Source: UBA1930 sp943371535 | GTDB taxonomy: Bacteria; Bacteroidota; Bacteroidia; Chitinophagales; Chitinophagaceae | DNA length: 7,498 bases | Direction: 5' to 3' | NCBI GenBank assembly: GCA_943371535.1 | Contig: CALRVE020000078.1 | Span: 1 to 7,498 of the forward strand | Shown here: positions 6,601 through 7,498 of the stretch, piece after piece | Layout: every line of letters begins with the position of its first letter | Position numbering within the stretch: position 1 is the stretch's first letter | Notes under the pieces: model-generated | Database searches by the model: none | The model's input: only the letters and a program-made list of their open reading frames with translations | What the model was told of the DNA's origin: nothing | Translations under genes and position numbers: made by a program

Positions 6601-7498
6601 CTAAATTGTCTACATTTAAAGTACCACTATTGGTTAAAGCTGCACCTGCTGAATAAGTGCCATTTATTTGTAATATTTTCGATGCACTTATTGAACTAGT
6701 GCTGCTTGCTGTAACTGTTACACCACTACCAATAGTCATATTACTTCCACTCAAAGTAAGTGTAGCAATATTTGTACTTGAACCAATGGTTACAGTAGAA
6801 GTTCCACCTGCAGTACTCAAAGCTGTAACATTAGAGCTAGGCAATTCATTAGATGAAGTAATTGGACTTGTATTGGCATAGGTTACATTTACAGTACCTG
6901 CAAATGTTGGTGTTGTTGCAAAAGTTCCTGCTGTTCTTGTTATTGTTGTAGCTGAAGCAACTGTTAAATTGCCATTTGTAGTTAATGTTCCTGCAACTAG
7001 ATTTATAGTACCACCAGCAGTTATTGCATTGTTTAAAGTAACACCACTAGTATTGTTAATCTCTAAACCAATTGCACCAGAGGCAGTACCTGTTCTACTG
7101 TATTGTTGTGCCGAGCTACCAGTAAACATAATTAGCGGAGCTGTTGTAGATACCGTTTGAGCACCTATTGCACCGTTTGTAATTATTGCTGGAGAGCTAA
7201 CCGTAAGATTACCTCCAACATTTAATCTTCCAACAGAAGAATTATTTGTACTTGTTGCATTTACTTTTAAATAGAAGGTTCCTCCAGTTATATCAACGTT
7301 TCCTGTTACAGCAATTCCTCTATCTCCACTTGCTTGTCTATTAGCATAGAAAGTGCCACCTGTTTGTTCGTAAGATGTACAACTAAATAATGTAGTTGAT
7401 GTACCTGCTAAAACAGCACCACTACCAGTACCCATTACTTTCAGTTTTCCGCCAATTGTAATACTTCCAAGGCTGATATATGAATCTGCCGTTGGGTT
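428..7498 (-). CDS. Giant beta-strand-repeat surface protein with T9SS C-terminal sorting domain (5' end outside window)
   Basis: The frame is open from the right edge to a TAA at 430-428, giving 2356 visible residues. The first Met (codon 7435-7433) lies inside a repeat strand (ITIGGKLKVMGTGSG), and 21 sense codons precede it, so it is not the start; the signal peptide is out of view. Residues 1 to about 1760 are degenerate G-N-L-T-[IV]-x-x-G-x-[LI]-x-x-N-G repeats rich in Ser, Thr, Asn and Gly and almost free of Cys, as expected of a parallel beta-helix or stacked-strand stalk. About 1768-2165 is less repetitive and carries VERYMSASSNRAWRLLTPG and NPFASPIDW, signatures common in Bacteroidota secreted proteins. 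A fibronectin-III-like domain and a Por-type sorting domain follow. Known for the family: Sec export, T9SS translocation, removal of the C-terminal domain, often anchoring to surface lipopolysaccharide. An adhesin or matrix role is inference; no catalytic motif is visible. No frameshift is seen. Confidence 0.93.
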   Translation of the reverse strand, partial: NPTADSYISLGSITIGGKLKVMGTGSGAVLAGTSTTLFSCTSYEQTGGTFYANRQASGDRGIAVTGNVDITGGTFYLKVNATSTNNSSVGRLNVGGNLTVSSPAIITNGAIGAQTVSTTAPLIMFTGSSAQQYSRTGTASGAIGLEINNTSGVTLNNAITAGGTINLVAGTLTTNGNLTVASATTITRTAGTFATTPTFAGTVNVTYANTSPITSSNELPSSNVTALSTAGGTSTVTIGSSTNIATLTLSGSNMTIGSGVTVTASSTSSISASKILQINGTYSAGAALTNSGTLNVDNLGRYIHNTGTTTLVTATWNTGSTCEIQNIGSGTVFAFGGQTLHHLIWNNSTQAGSIQLSGSLAGVNGNLEIQNCGNNATRYFRLTNANNYSLSIGGNLNISAVNGFAGIDIGNSSGTNATITVAGSVIIGASGSYVSSPTGNTLRVAGNWSNSGTFTSTNTTVVFNGTIAQSITGTTEFNNLTINKSSDTLTVNSNISVASAGSLNLTAGILNDGGNIISVAGNVTGTSSAQHIGTGKILMNNSSTRTFGGTISIQNIEFGGSGNTSMVASAGSTTAIYGTATFSGSPFAVNSGNTLVFGDTANIIRNNGAGSAINQSSGNINYGTTSGGLVDIFINASCSSSAEYIQTQSPGIVNSVNIADGVTYTIIGSRATTTLNLNNTGILALVPATTLTYTINGSILGSGSISGHINASLTLTNGSNSLNLTSGSRVLNNLNIAANGTLTLQTPAELMGNLTLTSGGVLADNGQTVTLNGNIANTGTHTSTGSGKIALNGTTKTISGATLGNVDIGSGSSYSLSGSPTVNGILTLLANVDLASSSYTLNLANTSIVEAGTSQMIGTGTVNVNGIFKTARADGFTGTNAAVPDATVNLGSSSTVEYTSATAQTFTTRTDYKNVTISGSGEKTLTGNPTIANTLALSAGTLAVGNSNTLTISSGGSIAATSGSLATGSNGGTIAFAGTGTVSGTVTFNNVTLAGGVNFGSSSTIGANGSLQLNSNGFVTTNAPTYNSTSTLIYNNTGTYGRGIEWSATSGTGYPGNVQVSNNTTINYPNTGSSSFSTNLAIAGNLTVDAGSSLYMDFGGSSNKSGRLSVNGNVILNGNLSLGNAAGGDIKVGGNWTRNVGGVFTSNARAIFFTGAGINELSANGGESVGYLVLEKTGGSVKLLSNLTITADNAGTAMSLTSTASFDLNGNTLSLNGSNQSIILADGGAVNFIGAANSTIAISNAIKTVSTSNGGTVVFGDSIIIAASTGINFGSGLSTVNGTFRINGGGFVQSNAPVYGPTSTLQYNTTGTYGRFLEWSANSGAGYPANVQLSNNTTLNYPNTGSGAFSTNLSIAGNLTIDNGSALYLGFGDNGNKSGALTVAGNVTVNGPLGLGNATGGNLLIGGNWTRAAASADFFPNGRQLIFNGTGDQSISRTGGETFSNNIVVNKASGVLTANNTITFNDDLTLTSGTINDGGNTLTVNGNIVNTGTHASTGSGKLVMNGTSKTISGATLGNVEIASSSISLSGNPTINGILTLTNSLNLASSSRTLTIATSGVVEAGTQQLTGTGTVNMNGIFQTARTEGFSGTNASIPAATVSLGNASTVEYTSSSAQSVSARSDYHNLTLVGNAVKSLLGNTTSSGIVSLITGSDILSLGSNTLTLNGTVTGSGLLRGGTTSNVTIGGTGSLGTLNFDQTTDGTTNILNNVELNRSSGTLALGNKLVIANVYTPTSGVLTTNNHLHLRSTSSNTARIAAGSSSGGYVIGNVTVERYMSASSNRAWRLLTPGVSTSTNINANWQEGKVNTVINTNVPADVAGYGVHITGAGGNSNGFDVTQTNAASLYSFNQATQNWALITNTNVNTLDAKQGYLLFVRGNRDNITPINTATGSSNVTLRARGTLLQGTQTFSNLATANNFSLVTNPFASPIDWTTIYALANNATNFNGSVNIWDPNVGTRGGFVAINDIGIPSNGASLLTEHLQSGQAFFIQTKTGVVGNPSFVIEEAHKSNTNNLDVFRTNTSLEKLKIQLRFTASNIQRIADGVVAIFSNTYSNGIDGRDAEQIANWDEDIALTRNGKDLSIESRNTITANDTLFLKIGNLRAAQVNYRWVIEPEQLNAAGLTAFLEDNFTNTSTPISLTAATTINFTVSSNAASTAANRFRIVFRNNAALPVTITQIKAQQKGNDVQVLWNTVNEQNIQHYEVEKSTNAQQFSKIATVAAKTASSSNDYSMVDASVPSGTYYYRLKVVEKNGSYNYSKVVRFTIGKGNINTVSIYPNPIKGNTINLQLNNVEKGNYTIKVLNYAGQVVYQSSLQHLGGSATEQLVLSKALASGQYQLEMSNEKGMKMVQTIMKE
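690..995 (-). other. Fibronectin-III-like domain preceding the sorting domain
   Basis: Residues about 2169-2267 read LPVTITQIKAQQKGNDVQV, then LWNTVNEQNIQHYEVEKS, and later SGTYYYRLKVVEKNGSYNYSKVVRFTI. The pattern 'LPVTL..F.a...g..v.L.W.T..E.N..hyeVekS..g..F..i' followed by 'YYRLk..d..G...yS..v' is the standard beta-sandwich placed just before the sorting domain in many Bacteroidota T9SS cargo proteins. It is probably a structural spacer; no ligand-binding residues can be assigned. Confidence 0.8.
1000..2200 (-). other. Conserved non-repetitive region of the giant protein (ERY/RAWRLLTP and NPFASPIDW signatures)
   Basis: Residues about 1768-2165 leave the strand-repeat pattern and are richer in aromatic and charged residues. 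The segment begins with VERYMSASSNRAWRLLTPG, contains GYLLFVRGNRD and NNFSLVTNPFASPIDW, then IWDPNVGTRGGFVAI, SGQAFFIQTK and KLKIQLRF. I know this order of signatures from C-terminal halves of many secreted Bacteroidota proteins, always between a repeat stalk and the sorting domain. I know of no established function for it. The boundaries are by eye. Confidence 0.65.
2550..3105 (-). repeat. Module P, copy 2 (about 185 residues) in the giant gene
   Basis: Visible residues about 1465-1650, running directly on from module Q copy 2. Landmarks are DDLTLTSGTINDGGN, NTGTHASTGSGK, SKTISGATLGNV, INGILTL, FQTARTEGFSGTNASIP and STVEYTSSSAQ, ending near SGIVSLITGS. It is the counterpart of 4690-5265, with a two-residue gap after TLGNVEI. 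Confidence 0.8.
3110..3683 (-). repeat. Module Q, copy 2 (about 192 residues) in the giant gene
   Basis: Visible residues about 1272-1463, from FGSGLSTVNGTFRING to VLTANNTI. Landmarks are TGTYGRFLEWSANSGAGYPA, SNNTTLNYPNTGS, FSTNLSIAGNLTIDNGSALY and GGNWTR. A linker of about 80 residues separates it from copy 1. That linker resembles the stretch between P1 and Q1 (both contain 'SNGGT[IV]' and then 'G[IV]NFGS'), so the duplicated unit is probably longer than the module alone. Confidence 0.82.
3930..4505 (-). repeat. Module Q, copy 1 (about 192 residues) in the giant gene
   Basis: Visible residues about 998-1190, from FGSSSTIGANGSLQLN to KLLSNLTI. Landmarks are TGTYGRGIEWSATSGTGYPG, SNNTTINYPNTGS, FSTNLAIAGNLTVDAGSSLY and GGNWTR. 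It aligns without gaps over about 123 residues to module Q copy 2, with about 68% identity counted by hand. The 'EWSA.SG.GYP.NVQ.SNNTT' text is a module I have seen in other Bacteroidota secreted proteins, so the module itself is not new. Confidence 0.82.
4690..5265 (-). repeat. Module P, copy 1 (about 190 residues) in the giant gene
   Basis: Visible residues about 745-937. The module starts at GNLTLTSGGVLADNGQ and passes through NTGTHTSTGSGK, TKTISGATLGNV, VNGILTL, FKTARADGFTGTNAAVP and STVEYTSATAQ, ending near LTGNPTIANTLALSAG. Its second copy lies at 2550-3105. The two align nearly without gaps and are about two thirds identical in protein by eye. At DNA level there are exact shared runs such as gttgcaccactaat and gaacctgtacttg. 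Confidence 0.8.

Noticed and set aside
900..7160. A dozen plus-strand open frames of 63-122 codons rich in Pro, Leu and Val
   Set aside because: They all fall in one antisense frame relative to the giant gene and mirror its Ser/Thr/Asn/Gly repeat codons. The repeated composition removes stops in that frame; no family motif or consistent start signal is seen.
7433..7435. ATG at 7435-7433 as the start of the giant gene
   Set aside because: The frame continues upstream with 21 sense codons of the same repeat type to the window edge, and no signal peptide follows this Met, which a T9SS cargo needs.

Overview
The window comes from an AT-rich bacterium of the phylum Bacteroidota, probably a Chitinophagaceae-like or related lineage. 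The evidence is a C-terminal type IX secretion (T9SS/Por) sorting domain, the 'ERY...RAWRLLTP' and 'NPFASPIDW' signatures common in secreted proteins of this phylum, A-rich translation starts without a Shine-Dalgarno sequence, and a signal peptide cleaved before Gln. The genus is inference.

Layout, all coding on the minus strand. (1) About 94% of the window (7498 down to 428) is one reading frame of 2356 visible codons that is still open at the right edge, so the true start and signal peptide lie outside. It encodes a giant Ser/Thr/Asn/Gly-rich surface or secreted protein. From N- to C-terminus it has a long array of beta-strand repeats (about residues 1-1760), a conserved non-repetitive region (about 1768-2165), a fibronectin-III-like domain (about 2169-2267) and a T9SS type-A sorting domain (2272-2356). 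(2) After a 68-bp gap a second minus-strand gene starts at 359 and runs off the left edge. Its 119 visible residues show a signal peptide followed by a low-complexity Gly/Asn/Gln/Trp segment and the beginning of a DxxGN repeat. Its function is not recognised.

The most structured observation is inside the giant gene. Two different modules of about 190 residues are each present twice, in the order P1-Q1-Q2-P2. Copies are about two thirds identical in protein by eye, which points to segmental duplication. A shorter motif recurs at least six times along the array.

Functionally, both products are predicted to leave the cytoplasm: the large one across the outer membrane by T9SS, with cleavage of its C-terminal domain and probable attachment to the cell surface, the small one at least by Sec. 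Adhesion or matrix formation is a reasonable guess for the large protein but is not shown by any motif. I see no RNA gene, mobile element, CRISPR array, convincing promoter or terminator, and nothing that amounts to a clearly new system.
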